Assembly: GCA_964505975.1 (NCBI GenBank)
Contig: CAZDLW010000196.1
Location: 1-11,117, forward strand
Length of the DNA: 11,117 bases
DNA from: Gp6-AA40 sp964505975
GTDB taxonomy: Bacteria > Acidobacteriota > Vicinamibacteria > Vicinamibacterales > UBA2999
Direction: 5' to 3'
The position numbers and the translations under genes are program-made. Below the pieces are notes generated by a model. That model ran no database searches. It was not told where the DNA came from and was given only the letters and a program-made list of their open reading frames with translations. Shown piece by piece: positions 1 through 5,783 of the stretch. How positions within the stretch are numbered: position 1 is the stretch's first letter; every line of letters starts with the position of its first letter.

Positions 1-114
1 GACATGCGCAGCCGGTTCGAGCAGGTCGACCGCCGGTTCACCTGGGTCCTGGGCGTCCAGATGGCGCTGATGCTTGCCGTGATCGGAGCGCTGCTGGGCG
101 CTTACGTGCGATAA
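1..114 (+). CDS. 3' end of a small coiled-coil, C-terminally membrane-anchored protein (partial)
   Basis: Only the last 37 codons are inside the window, in the frame starting at base 1 and ending with TAA at 112-114. The visible part is the end of a charged helix (DMRSRFEQVDRRF) followed by one hydrophobic segment of about 20 residues and the end AYVR, so a tail-anchored membrane protein is likely. It is almost the same as the C-terminus of the complete gene at 2951-3328. Over these 114 bases I count seven differences, of which six are silent and one gives Ser instead of Gly. That pattern suggests both copies have been kept as working proteins. The function is unknown; such short coiled-coil plus single-helix proteins are usually annotated as hypothetical. 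Confidence 0.75.
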   Translation, partial: DMRSRFEQVDRRFTWVLGVQMALMLAVIGALLGAYVR

Positions 115-231
115 CCAGCCACGGCTCTTGCCCTTGATATCCCAGCAGTCCTGAGCTCAGGGGTCGGCGCCGACCGGTCCTCATTCCCGACCCGTGTCGC
201 GGCACCGATCGGTGTGCCAGCCGGTTCCCTA
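1..231 (+). repeat. Dispersed repeat module, copy A (gene 3' end plus conserved non-coding tail)
   Basis: This stretch matches 3215-3443. The match covers the gene end and continues about 117 bases past the stop codon, with small indels, ending at a shared GCCAGCCGGTTCCCTA. Inside the tail there is an unbroken identical block of about 25 bases (around 130-155) containing TTGATATCCCAGCAGTCC. Sequence after 231 is unrelated to what follows copy B. The tail of this copy also holds a 14-base perfect palindrome at 162-175 (GGTCGGCGCCGACC), which is not preserved in copy B. No reading frame of the tail looks like a known protein, so it may be a 3' untranslated element, a terminator-like region or the end of a mobile unit. 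Confidence 0.8.
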
Positions 232-297
232 TGGACATTCCAAATGAGATGATCTGTGTTCCTATGCACGCTGCATAGGAGCGGCAGCTCGCGCGCC

Positions 298-372
298 CAG
301 GTCAAGGTGAGGCGGAGCCACAGCCGGCTTCTGCATGCTCGCCGGTCCGAGGCCGCCGCTGGTGCCCGAACG
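298..372. repeat. Dispersed repeat 2, copy A
   Basis: About 75 bases here match 4598-4667, beginning at CAGGTC and including the shared core TCTGCATGCTCGCCGGTCCG and GCCGCTGGTGCCCGAACG. A few substitutions and a short indel near the left end separate the copies. Similarity may run on weakly to about 390. The two copies sit in different contexts: this one runs into an antitoxin remnant, the other follows a permease pseudogene. I do not recognise the repeat family. Confidence 0.65.
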
Positions 373-493
373 CCGGCGACGGCTCGCGGACGAGCTCGAA
401 GACATCGCCCGGCACTGCGCAGCGTTGCCGGTGCTCGATGCGCGCAGTCCGGACGAGATCCTCCGCTACGACGACACCGGCCTCCCGCGCTGA
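335..493 (+). pseudogene. VapB-type antitoxin remnant (N-terminus replaced)
   Basis: A reading frame from ATG at 335 to TGA at 491-493 encodes 52 residues. The last 36 or so, starting LADELEDIARHCAALPV and ending SPDEILRYDDTGLPR, look like the C-terminal half of VapB/Rv0623-type antitoxins, which normally carry an N-terminal DNA-binding half of about 40 residues. Here that half is missing. The first dozen residues (MLAGPRPPLVPE) are encoded by dispersed repeat 2. The TGA overlaps the ATG of the PIN toxin remnant at 493, the usual coupling in vapBC operons. The product could at most keep the toxin-binding tail. The neighbouring toxin is broken too, so the pair is probably dead. Confidence 0.6.
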
Positions 494-702
494 TGGTCGT
501 CGACACGTCCGCGTTCGTGGCCATTCTGATAGGTGAACCGGAGCGCCGGCGCTTCCTCGAATCGATCGAATCCGCCGAGTCGCGTGCCCTCTCGGCCGCC
601 ACTCTCGTCGAAACCTCCGTCATGAGTTGCCGCAGCATACGCGCCGGGGACACGCCGAGCTCTCGGCGCCGCTCGGCATCGACGCGCGGGCGGTTCGCGC
701 GA
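493..702 (+). pseudogene. VapC-family PIN-domain toxin, frameshifted and truncated
   Basis: From ATG at 493 the frame reads MVVDTSAFVAILIGEPERR, the typical first strand of a VapC RNase with the first catalytic Asp at residue 4. It continues to LSAATLVETSV, where the Glu is the second conserved acidic residue. Soon after, around 615-648, the homology moves to another frame (GHAELSAPLGIDAR). It then fades by about 700, before the third and fourth acidic residues expected near LNFGDC. Intact VapC proteins are about 130 residues long, so the active site cannot be completed here. It lies directly after the antitoxin remnant with a start/stop overlap. The right end is approximate. Confidence 0.65.
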
Positions 703-870
703 TTGCGACCGGCCTGGTCGGTTACGACTGGTGGGTGATGATCGAACGAGAGAATTGCGCGCTGAACGATGCTCTTGTGAACGCGAGAAGTCCGGGCAAC
801 CTTACTCACTGACGGCCCACGCGTGCCCTGCGTCCCGTCGTGCGCCGTGCTCTTTCTCCGCCGGCCGCAG

Positions 871-889
871 CGATTCGGATCTAGAATCG
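871..889 (+). promoter_or_regulatory. Possible promoter -10 element within an inverted repeat
   Basis: TAGAAT at 882-887 differs from the TATAAT consensus at one position and lies 48 bases before the DUF6152 start codon. It sits inside the inverted repeat CGATTC (871-876) / GAATCG (884-889) with a 7-base loop. I see no good -35 hexamer at the normal spacing. The same hexamer occurs upstream of the gene at 2951. The call rests on the -10 match only. Confidence 0.3.
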
Positions 890-935
890 GCCATCGGCCC
901 TGGCTGGACGGCACCGCAATGAGGGAGACGACAAC

Positions 936-1982
936 ATGCGGCGATTGGCACGTCTCGTGATTTTCTTGATCGGCCTGACGTTGCTCGCGGGCTCCGCTCG
1001 CGCGCATCACAGTCAAGCCGGGATCTTCGATTCGACCAAGACGATCGAAGTCACCGGCGTCGTCAAGTCGGTGTCGTGGCGCAATCCGCACGGGCAGATC
1101 CTGTTGTCCGTGACGGACGACACGGGCAGGGAGACAGTGTGGGACGCGGAGACGGCGTCGATCAGCATCCTGCGCAACCGCGGCGCGGACGGCAGCTCGA
1201 TCCGGATCGGCGACCGGGTGACGATCGCGGGCGCGCCGTCGGTGCGCAACCGGCCAGAGATCCTCGCGCGGAGCGTGCTGCTGCCGAGCGGCTACGAGTT
1301 CACGTTCGGCTCGCCCAACGCGTATTTCCCCGCCGGCAAGGCGGGCCGCATCGTCGGCCGCGTGAAGATCGAAGGCGACGTGGCCGCGGCGACGGCCCGA
1401 GCCGACGGCCTGTTCCGCGTGTGGTCGACGATCATGAGCGACCCGGCCGCGTTCCCGATGTTCAAAGGCGGCTATCCGCTGACGGCTGCCGGCAGAGCCG
1501 GGCTCGCGACGTGGAACCCGCTGGACAACGTGCTCTTGAAGTGCGGCACGAAGGGCACGCCGCTCATCATGATCTCCCCACTGCCGATGGAGCTCGTCGA
1601 GGACCGCGACACGATCATCATGCGGCTCGAAGAATACGACACCGTGCGCACGATCCACATGAATCCCACGGCGGTGGCGCCGGCCGAGCACACGCTGCTC
1701 GGCTTCTCCCGCGGCCGCTGGGAAGGCACCACGCTCGTGGTCGAAACGGACCATATCGCGGCCGGCTACTTCGATCACGAAGGCACGCCTCAGAGCGACC
1801 AGATCAGGGTGGTCGAGCGCTTCATCCCGAACGCGGACTACAGCCGGCTGGACTACACGCTGACGACCATCGACGCGGTGAACTTCGAACGGCCGTTTAC
1901 CCTGACGCGGTACTTCGTCTGGAGGCCCGAGAACACGGTGCACCCGTACGAGTGCCTGGACCGGTTCGAGCCTGAACGATAG
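936..1982 (+). CDS. Secreted DUF6152 family protein
   Basis: The 348-residue product begins with a clear Sec signal peptide: positive MRRLARL, a hydrophobic core, and a likely cut after ARA at residue 23, leaving HHSQAG at the mature N-terminus. Residues of about 25-120 form the conserved DUF6152 part, seen in the phrases TIEVTGVVKSVSWRNPHG, WDAETAS and GDRVTIAGAPS, and probably make a small beta-barrel. The C-terminal half contains RGRWEGTTLVVETDH and ends near HPYECLDRFEP; I do not know its role. An AGGGAG site lies just before the ATG. DUF6152 proteins are common in Acidobacteriota and some Proteobacteria, and no function is established. Location is predicted to be periplasmic. The gene appears to stand alone. 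Confidence 0.88.
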   Translation: MRRLARLVIFLIGLTLLAGSARAHHSQAGIFDSTKTIEVTGVVKSVSWRNPHGQILLSVTDDTGRETVWDAETASISILRNRGADGSSIRIGDRVTIAGAPSVRNRPEILARSVLLPSGYEFTFGSPNAYFPAGKAGRIVGRVKIEGDVAAATARADGLFRVWSTIMSDPAAFPMFKGGYPLTAAGRAGLATWNPLDNVLLKCGTKGTPLIMISPLPMELVEDRDTIIMRLEEYDTVRTIHMNPTAVAPAEHTLLGFSRGRWEGTTLVVETDHIAAGYFDHEGTPQSDQIRVVERFIPNADYSRLDYTLTTIDAVNFERPFTLTRYFVWRPENTVHPYECLDRFEPER

Positions 1983-2057
1983 GGCGCCGGCCATCGGGCA
2001 CGCGATGAGGGCGGAATCTCACGGCATCACGCGCTGCAACTGGCAAGGACGTGCACC

Positions 2058-2483
2058 ATGCAGATGCATCCGTATCTGAGCTTCAACGGCGACTGCGAGG
2101 CCGCGTTCAGACACTACGCGCGATGTCTGAACGGGCGCCTCGGAGAGATGTTCCGGTATGGCGGGTCGCCGATGGCCGATCGAGCCCCCGCCGGATGGCA
2201 GGACAAGATCATGCACGGCAGCATCACGATTGGCGGACAGGTGCTGATGGGCGCCGACGTTGCGCCGGATCGATACGAGGCGCCGAAGGGCTTCTCCCTG
2301 TCGCTGCAGATCAAGGACACGGCAGACGCCGAACGCGTGTTTCGCGAATTGTCCGACGGTGGCGAGGTGCGCATGCCGCTCGAGAAGACGTTCTGGGCCG
2401 ACCGTTTCGGCATGCTCGTGGACCGCTTCGGCGTGCCGTGGCTGATCAATTGTGAGGGCACCGATCAGGCCGCGGTCGCGTGA
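2058..2483 (+). CDS. VOC superfamily protein, PhnB-like (glyoxalase/bleomycin-resistance fold)
   Basis: This 141-residue protein has the hallmarks of the PhnB/3-demethylubiquinone-methyltransferase-like branch of the VOC superfamily. An opening strand and helix read PYLSFNGDCEAAFRHYARCL, then comes DKIMHGSITIGGQVLMGAD, and the C-terminal strand reads DRFGMLVDRFGVPWLINCE. The length is normal for the family. These cytosolic proteins form paired beta-alpha-beta-beta-beta units and usually dimerise; substrates of this branch are mostly unknown. An AAGGA motif about 10 bases before the ATG supports the start. A second in-frame ATG two codons later (MQMHP) could also be used. It follows the DUF6152 gene by 75 bases on the same strand, so co-transcription is possible but not shown. 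Confidence 0.88.
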   Translation: MQMHPYLSFNGDCEAAFRHYARCLNGRLGEMFRYGGSPMADRAPAGWQDKIMHGSITIGGQVLMGADVAPDRYEAPKGFSLSLQIKDTADAERVFRELSDGGEVRMPLEKTFWADRFGMLVDRFGVPWLINCEGTDQAAVA

Positions 2484-2614
2484 CCCGGGACGGCCAGCGC
2501 TCCTGATCGCCAATGCGACCGCGCACGCGATGCCGATCACGGTGCTCAACTGGACCGCACGCCTCGAAGCGGTTTTTCGAGAACAACCAGGAGGCACCGC
2601 GTACCATCATGATC

Positions 2615-2660
2615 TCGTAGGCGCCCAGAGGGCGACGCGCACGCCTCGGGTCGCCTACGA
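2615..2660. repeat. 46-base imperfect inverted repeat (hairpin)
   Basis: Two 17-base arms, TCGTAGGCGCCCAGAGG at 2615-2631 and CCTCGGGTCGCCTACGA at 2644-2660, pair at 15 of 17 positions with a 12-base loop. The outer nine pairs are perfect. It lies about 130 bases past the VOC gene stop and has no T tract after it, so it does not look like a standard terminator. Confidence 0.6.
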
Positions 2661-2915
2661 CGAAATCCAGTCCACGCCCTGGATGATCGCAACCCGCAGT
2701 GCTGCTCCTGATCCCGCGGTACCCCTGGCTGACCGATGGTCGAAGGCTACGTGCCGGTCGCCAGCGGTGATTGCAGTGCAGAAACTGCGATCTCGGCGTA
2801 CGCGGACGTGGCAGGCACTGCAGATCGATCCGGCCGAAAGATGCCTGTCCTGCCGCATTGGCAGGTTGTTGGCGCCATAGCCGGCGCGGGCATGCCCTGT
2901 GCTCCCGGACGACGG

Positions 2916-2921
2916 TAGAAT
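2916..2921 (+). promoter_or_regulatory. Possible -10 element
   Basis: TAGAAT, five of six matches to the sigma70 -10 consensus, lies 29 bases before the ATG at 2951. No clear -35 hexamer is seen at 16-18 bases upstream. The same hexamer occurs before the DUF6152 gene. Confidence 0.3.
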
Positions 2922-2950
2922 GGGCTGGAGCCCGGAAGCGAGGTGCCGGG

Positions 2951-3328
2951 ATGGCGACGGTCGAAGAGCGGCTCGCGTCGCTCGAGGCGCGCATGGGCAA
3001 GATGGACGACCTGCAGACCCTGATGGCGGCGCTGCGGGAGGACCTGAATCGCGGGTTCACCCACGTGCGGGAGGAGCTGGTCCGCCAGCGGGAGGACGTG
3101 ACCCTCGAGCTGGCACAGGCGCGGGAGGACACGGCCCGCCAGTTCGCGCAGATGCGGGACGACATGTCTCGCCAGTTCACGCAGGTGCGGGAAGACATGG
3201 CGGAGATCCGGGCGGACATGCGCGGCCGGTTCGAGCAGGTCGACCGCCGGTTCACCTGGGTCCTGGGCGTGCAGATGGCCCTGATGCTTGCCGTGATCGG
3301 CGCGCTGCTGGGCGCCTACGTTCGCTAA
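2951..3328 (+). CDS. Small coiled-coil protein with C-terminal membrane anchor
   Basis: The 125-residue product starts MATVEERLASLEARMGKMDD and stays almost wholly helical and charged until about residue 101. One hydrophobic segment (about 102-122) then ends in AYVR, so the protein should be tail-anchored in the inner membrane with a long cytoplasmic coiled coil. From about residue 34 the helix shows 11-residue units with the pattern R-x-F-x-x-V/M-R-E/D-x-M/L, best seen in RQFAQMRDDMS and RQFTQVREDMA. That spacing suggests a right-handed or mixed coiled coil rather than plain heptads. GAGGT before the ATG is a plausible ribosome binding site. A longer start upstream is open but lacks the helical pattern. 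A near-identical second copy ends at position 114. The function is unknown. Confidence 0.8.
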   Translation: MATVEERLASLEARMGKMDDLQTLMAALREDLNRGFTHVREELVRQREDVTLELAQAREDTARQFAQMRDDMSRQFTQVREDMAEIRADMRGRFEQVDRRFTWVLGVQMALMLAVIGALLGAYVR

Positions 3329-3443
3329 CCAGCCAAGGGCGCTCGCCCTTGATATCCCAGCAGTCCTGAGGCGAGGAGTCAGCGACCACCGGTCCTCATT
3401 CCCGCCCCGTGCCGCGGCGCGATCCGTGCCAGCCGGTTCCCTA
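3215..3443 (+). repeat. Dispersed repeat module, copy B
   Basis: This is the second copy of the sequence at 1-231: the last 38 codons of the coiled-coil gene including the stop, plus about 115 bases of downstream DNA. The shared tail ends at GCCAGCCGGTTCCCTA. Immediately after it, the sequence turns into the coding frame of a PadR regulator remnant, so the repeat border is visible here. The true left border of the unit is probably further upstream, but copy A is cut by the window edge and cannot show it. Confidence 0.8.
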
Positions 3444-3445
3444 GC

Positions 3446-3550
3446 GCGATCACGCCCGCCGGACGACGACAGCTCGCCCGCGAGGCCGAGGGGTGGGCAC
3501 GGATGGCGGGGATCATCGGCCGCCTCCTGCAGTTGAAGCCGCAGGAGTGA
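3446..3550 (+). pseudogene. C-terminal fragment of a PadR-family transcriptional regulator
   Basis: The frame ending in TGA at 3548-3550 reads ITPAGRRQLAREAEGWARM and continues to GRLLQLKPQE. This is the usual end of PadR-like winged-helix regulators, namely the last strand of the wing plus the C-terminal dimerisation helix. The rest of the gene, normally about 75 more residues with the DNA-binding helices, is absent. Upstream is the tail of the dispersed repeat. In Acidobacteriota, PadR genes are often placed a few bases before ADOP permease genes, and here the permease remnant starts 9 bases after the PadR stop. The family call rests on this short match plus the context. Confidence 0.7.
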
Positions 3551-3558
3551 GGAGGCCC

Positions 3559-4550
3559 ATGAACGTCCGCAGCCTCTGGTCACGACTGCGCGATGCGCTC
3601 ACAGGTCGCGGTGACGACGAGGAGACCGCAGAGGAAATCCGCGCCCATCTCCATCTGCTCGAAGGACGATTCCTGGCACGAGGCCTCCCGCCAGACGAGG
3701 CCCGCGGCGCCGCGCCTTCGGAGGCATCACCCAGCTCGAACAGCAGTCGTTCCTCTGGCTCGATTACCTGCGGCAGGACGCGCGCACATCGACGAGTACG
3801 GGCGGCCGCAGGTTGCCATTGTCAACCAACGGCTCGCGCGTGAGGCGTTTGGCGCCGAGAGCCCTCTCGGCCGGACGATTCGAAACGGCATGACGCGCGA
3901 GTCGCTGGAGGGCATGACCATCGTCGGCGTGGTCGCCGACGTCCGTCAGACGTCGCCGTCGATGCCGCCGGAAGCGGAGATCTACCTGCCGTACCTGCAG
4001 CATCCCGGGCCCGGGAGCAGCCTCGCACTGTTCGCCCGCGCTCTGTCGAGCCGGAGATGCTCGCGCTGCGGATTCGCGCGGTCATCAGCAGGCTGAATCC
4101 CGATGTGCCTGTGCGCTTCTCCAGCCTGCACGAGACGTTCGCCGGTGCGCTGGCGCCGCCGCGTTTCCGAGCCGTGCTCGTGTCGGCGTTCGCGCTGCTC
4201 GCGGTGCTGCTGGCGGTCATCGGTGTCTACGGTGTGGTGTCGCACCTGGTGGCCGAACGGACGCCGGAGATCGGCCTGCGCCTCGCCATTGGTGCGTCGC
4301 GCCGCGAGATCTTCACCTCCGTCGTCGGAGGGAGCATGCACCACGTGGTCTGGGGGCTGCTGCTCGGGGTTGGGGCGCACTCGCCACCGCGGGCGCGCTG
4401 CGTGCGCTGCTGTTCGAAGTCGGGCCGCGCGATCCGCTGACCATCGCGGGAGCCGTCATCGTGCTGCTGGTGACGGGACTAGCGGCGAGCAGCGTGCCGG
4501 CACTGCGCGCGGCGAGCGTGGATCCAGTAGTGGCGTTGCGGCAGGAGTAG
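3559..4550 (+). pseudogene. ADOP/MacB-like ABC transporter permease, internally deleted and frameshifted
   Basis: The start is the typical ADOP N-terminus, MNVRSLWSRLRDALTGR, with EEIRAHLHLLEGRFLARGL behind a GGAGG site. At about 3705 the homology moves frame (RAFGGITQLEQQSFLWLDYL). At about 3785 it jumps to a late periplasmic part (RPQVAIVNQRLAREAFG and EAEIYLPYLQ), so several hundred residues are missing, including the first FtsX domain. Further frame changes occur near 4040 and 4375. The end, VPALRAASVDPVVALRQE, is the classic ADOP C-terminus after the second FtsX membrane domain. Intact members are about 800-900 residues with two FtsX and two MacB-PCD domains. With one large deletion and at least three frame changes, no transporter can be made. 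Confidence 0.85.
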
Positions 4551-4594
4551 ATGTCCGATAGGCCAGAGCCGCACGATGTCATCGCGCAGTTGGT

Positions 4595-4924
4595 GTGCAG
4601 GTCGACGCGGAGCCACGGCCGGCCTCTGCATGCTCGCCGGTCCGAGCCCGCCGCTGGTGCCCGAACGGCGCCTGGCGACGGCACGGAGATCCGATAGATG
4701 TTCCGGTGCGTCGTCACGCGCGGGAACGGATAGAACGAGGGGCCCGCACCGGCGAAAGCCTGTGCTTGGAGATCGAAGGGGCAACCGCAGACGGCAGCGC
4801 GATCGAGCCCGGGAGGATCGGAGTGGGTCTGCGCCTCGCGCTCTCTGACGACTCGCGCTGGGTCACGACCTCTCCCGTGCAGGCGATTTCAATCGACACG
4901 CCGACACGGACAGCTGTCTTCTGA
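4595..4924 (+). CDS. Hypothetical ORF, probable gene remnant fused to repeat sequence
   Basis: A frame opening at GTG 4595 encodes 109 residues, but the first 25 or so come from dispersed repeat 2. The later part looks protein-like: DPIDVPVRRHARERIERGAR, then CLEIEGATADGSAI and SRWVTTSPVQAISIDTPTR before the stop. I do not recognise a family. The abrupt end after TAVF and the lack of a good start or ribosome binding site suggest a fragment. It lies between two permease fragments in a decayed zone. Confidence 0.25.
   Translation: MQVDAEPRPASACSPVRARRWCPNGAWRRHGDPIDVPVRRHARERIERGARTGESLCLEIEGATADGSAIEPGRIGVGLRLALSDDSRWVTTSPVQAISIDTPTRTAVF
4598..4667. repeat. Dispersed repeat 2, copy B
   Basis: This matches 298-372 as described for copy A. 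It starts 48 bases after the stop of the ADOP pseudogene and ends at CCCGAACG, after which the two copies diverge apart from a weak continuation. Confidence 0.65.
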
Positions 4925-5016
4925 TCGTCGATTCCCGGACACGGCTTTCCCCAACTCTCACTGAATCGCTACCCCACACGCACCTGGCTGGTGTCTGGCC
5001 GCCCGTCCCGGCTGGG

Positions 5017-5511
5017 CCTTTCGAGAATCGCGTGAAGACCGTGACGCTGCGACCGCTCCAGGAACGGCTCACCGGCACCGTTTCGTCGACGATGTGGATC
5101 CTGATGTCCGCGGTGGGCGTCCTGTGGCTCATTGCGTGCGCCAACATCGCGAACCTGCTGTTGGCGCGCGCGGCGGGAAGGACACGCGAGACGGTTCTCC
5201 GTGCCGCGCTCGGCGCCGGCCGGGGCCGCGTGGTCCGACAACTGCTGGCCGAGAGCAGTGTGCTGGCGGGAGCGGCCGGGCTGGCAGGTCTCGTGCTGGC
5301 GTTCTTGCTCGTTCAAGGAATCGTGTGGTTCTCACCCGTCGACCTGTCCCGCATCGACGATGTGCGGATCGACATGACCGTCCTCCTGTTCGCGCTCGGG
5401 CTCTCGCTGATGTCGACGGCGCTCTTCGGGTTCGTGCCGGCCCTCCACGCCTCGCGACTCCCCTGGAAAGGCGATGCGTGCCAGGGTCCGGCGCCGATTC
5501 CGAACCCGTGA
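5017..5511 (+). pseudogene. ADOP-type permease fragment (first FtsX domain only)
   Basis: The fragment opens with ENRVKTVTLRPLQERLTG, the end of a MacB periplasmic domain. It continues with STMWILMSAVGVLWLIACAN, IANLLLARAAGRTRETVLRA and LGAGRGRVVRQLLAESSVL, which form the first FtsX membrane domain. FGFVPALHASRL then marks the end of clear homology near 5455. The following residues up to the stop at 5509-5511 are unrelated. No proper N-terminus, start codon or second half exists, so this cannot be a working permease. At least three hydrophobic segments are visible. It corresponds to part of what is missing from the pseudogene at 3559-4550, and both lie on the same strand. Confidence 0.8.
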
Positions 5512-5656
5512 TTGGGACCGGCCGCACGCGTCTTCAGGATCAGCAGCTCCAGCGCGGCCCTGGGGTGCTCTCGACGGTTCGTACGGTCGTGTCTCGCTCG
5601 GACCTCAGTAGGCTACTAGGGTAGGGTGATTGGAGATGAGCATCCCCTGATCAGAC

Positions 5657-5678
5657 GTATCGCCCCCGTATCGCCCCT
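5657..5678 (+). promoter_or_regulatory. Tandem 11-bp repeat just upstream of the -35 box
   Basis: GTATCGCCCCC (5657-5667) is directly followed by GTATCGCCCCT (5668-5678), ten of eleven bases identical. The second unit ends 2 bases before the TTGACA of the receptor promoter. The one-helical-turn period and the position are those expected for an activator or repressor site, but this is inference from position only. Confidence 0.4.
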
Positions 5679-5680
5679 CA

Positions 5681-5709
5681 TTGACAAATAGCCCCAAAAG
5701 GCGTTGAAT
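5681..5709 (+). promoter_or_regulatory. Sigma70-like promoter of the TonB-dependent receptor gene
   Basis: TTGACA at 5681-5686 is a perfect -35 consensus. It is followed by a 17-base spacer and TTGAAT at 5704-5709, which has four of six matches to TATAAT. Transcription would begin near 5716, leaving a leader of roughly 65-70 bases with a strong AAGGAGG ribosome binding site at 5771-5777, six bases before the ATG. This is the best promoter in the window. Confidence 0.6.
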
Positions 5710-5783
5710 GCCGTCACCTCTCGCTGAGGCTGGTCGCTGGTCCTCCTCAAAGCGCACGCACTCGTATTCCAAGGAGGACCACC

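Larger units (their letters stand above)
2484..2950. other. Intergenic stretch without a recognisable gene
   Basis: Short open frames occur on both strands, but none has recognisable protein motifs together with a ribosome binding site. The stretch contains the hairpin described at 2615-2660 and, at its right end, a possible -10 element for the gene at 2951. Around 2695-2745 a plus-strand frame reads VLLLIPRYPWLTDG, which might be a trace of a lost gene, but I cannot name it. Confidence 0.5.

Noticed and set aside
627..812. Separate small gene (MPQHTRRGHAELSAPLG...)
   Set aside because: Its first part is the frameshifted continuation of the PIN toxin remnant, and the rest has no recognisable features or ribosome binding site.
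102..1994. Long minus-strand open frame of about 630 codons
   Set aside because: It lies antisense to the DUF6152 gene and repeat DNA, is very rich in Arg and Ala with no recognisable motifs, and is the usual by-product of GC-rich coding DNA.
3..3443. Possible CRISPR-like or integron-like array because of repeated segments
   Set aside because: There are only two copies, far apart, each including coding sequence, with no regular spacers and no cas or integrase gene.
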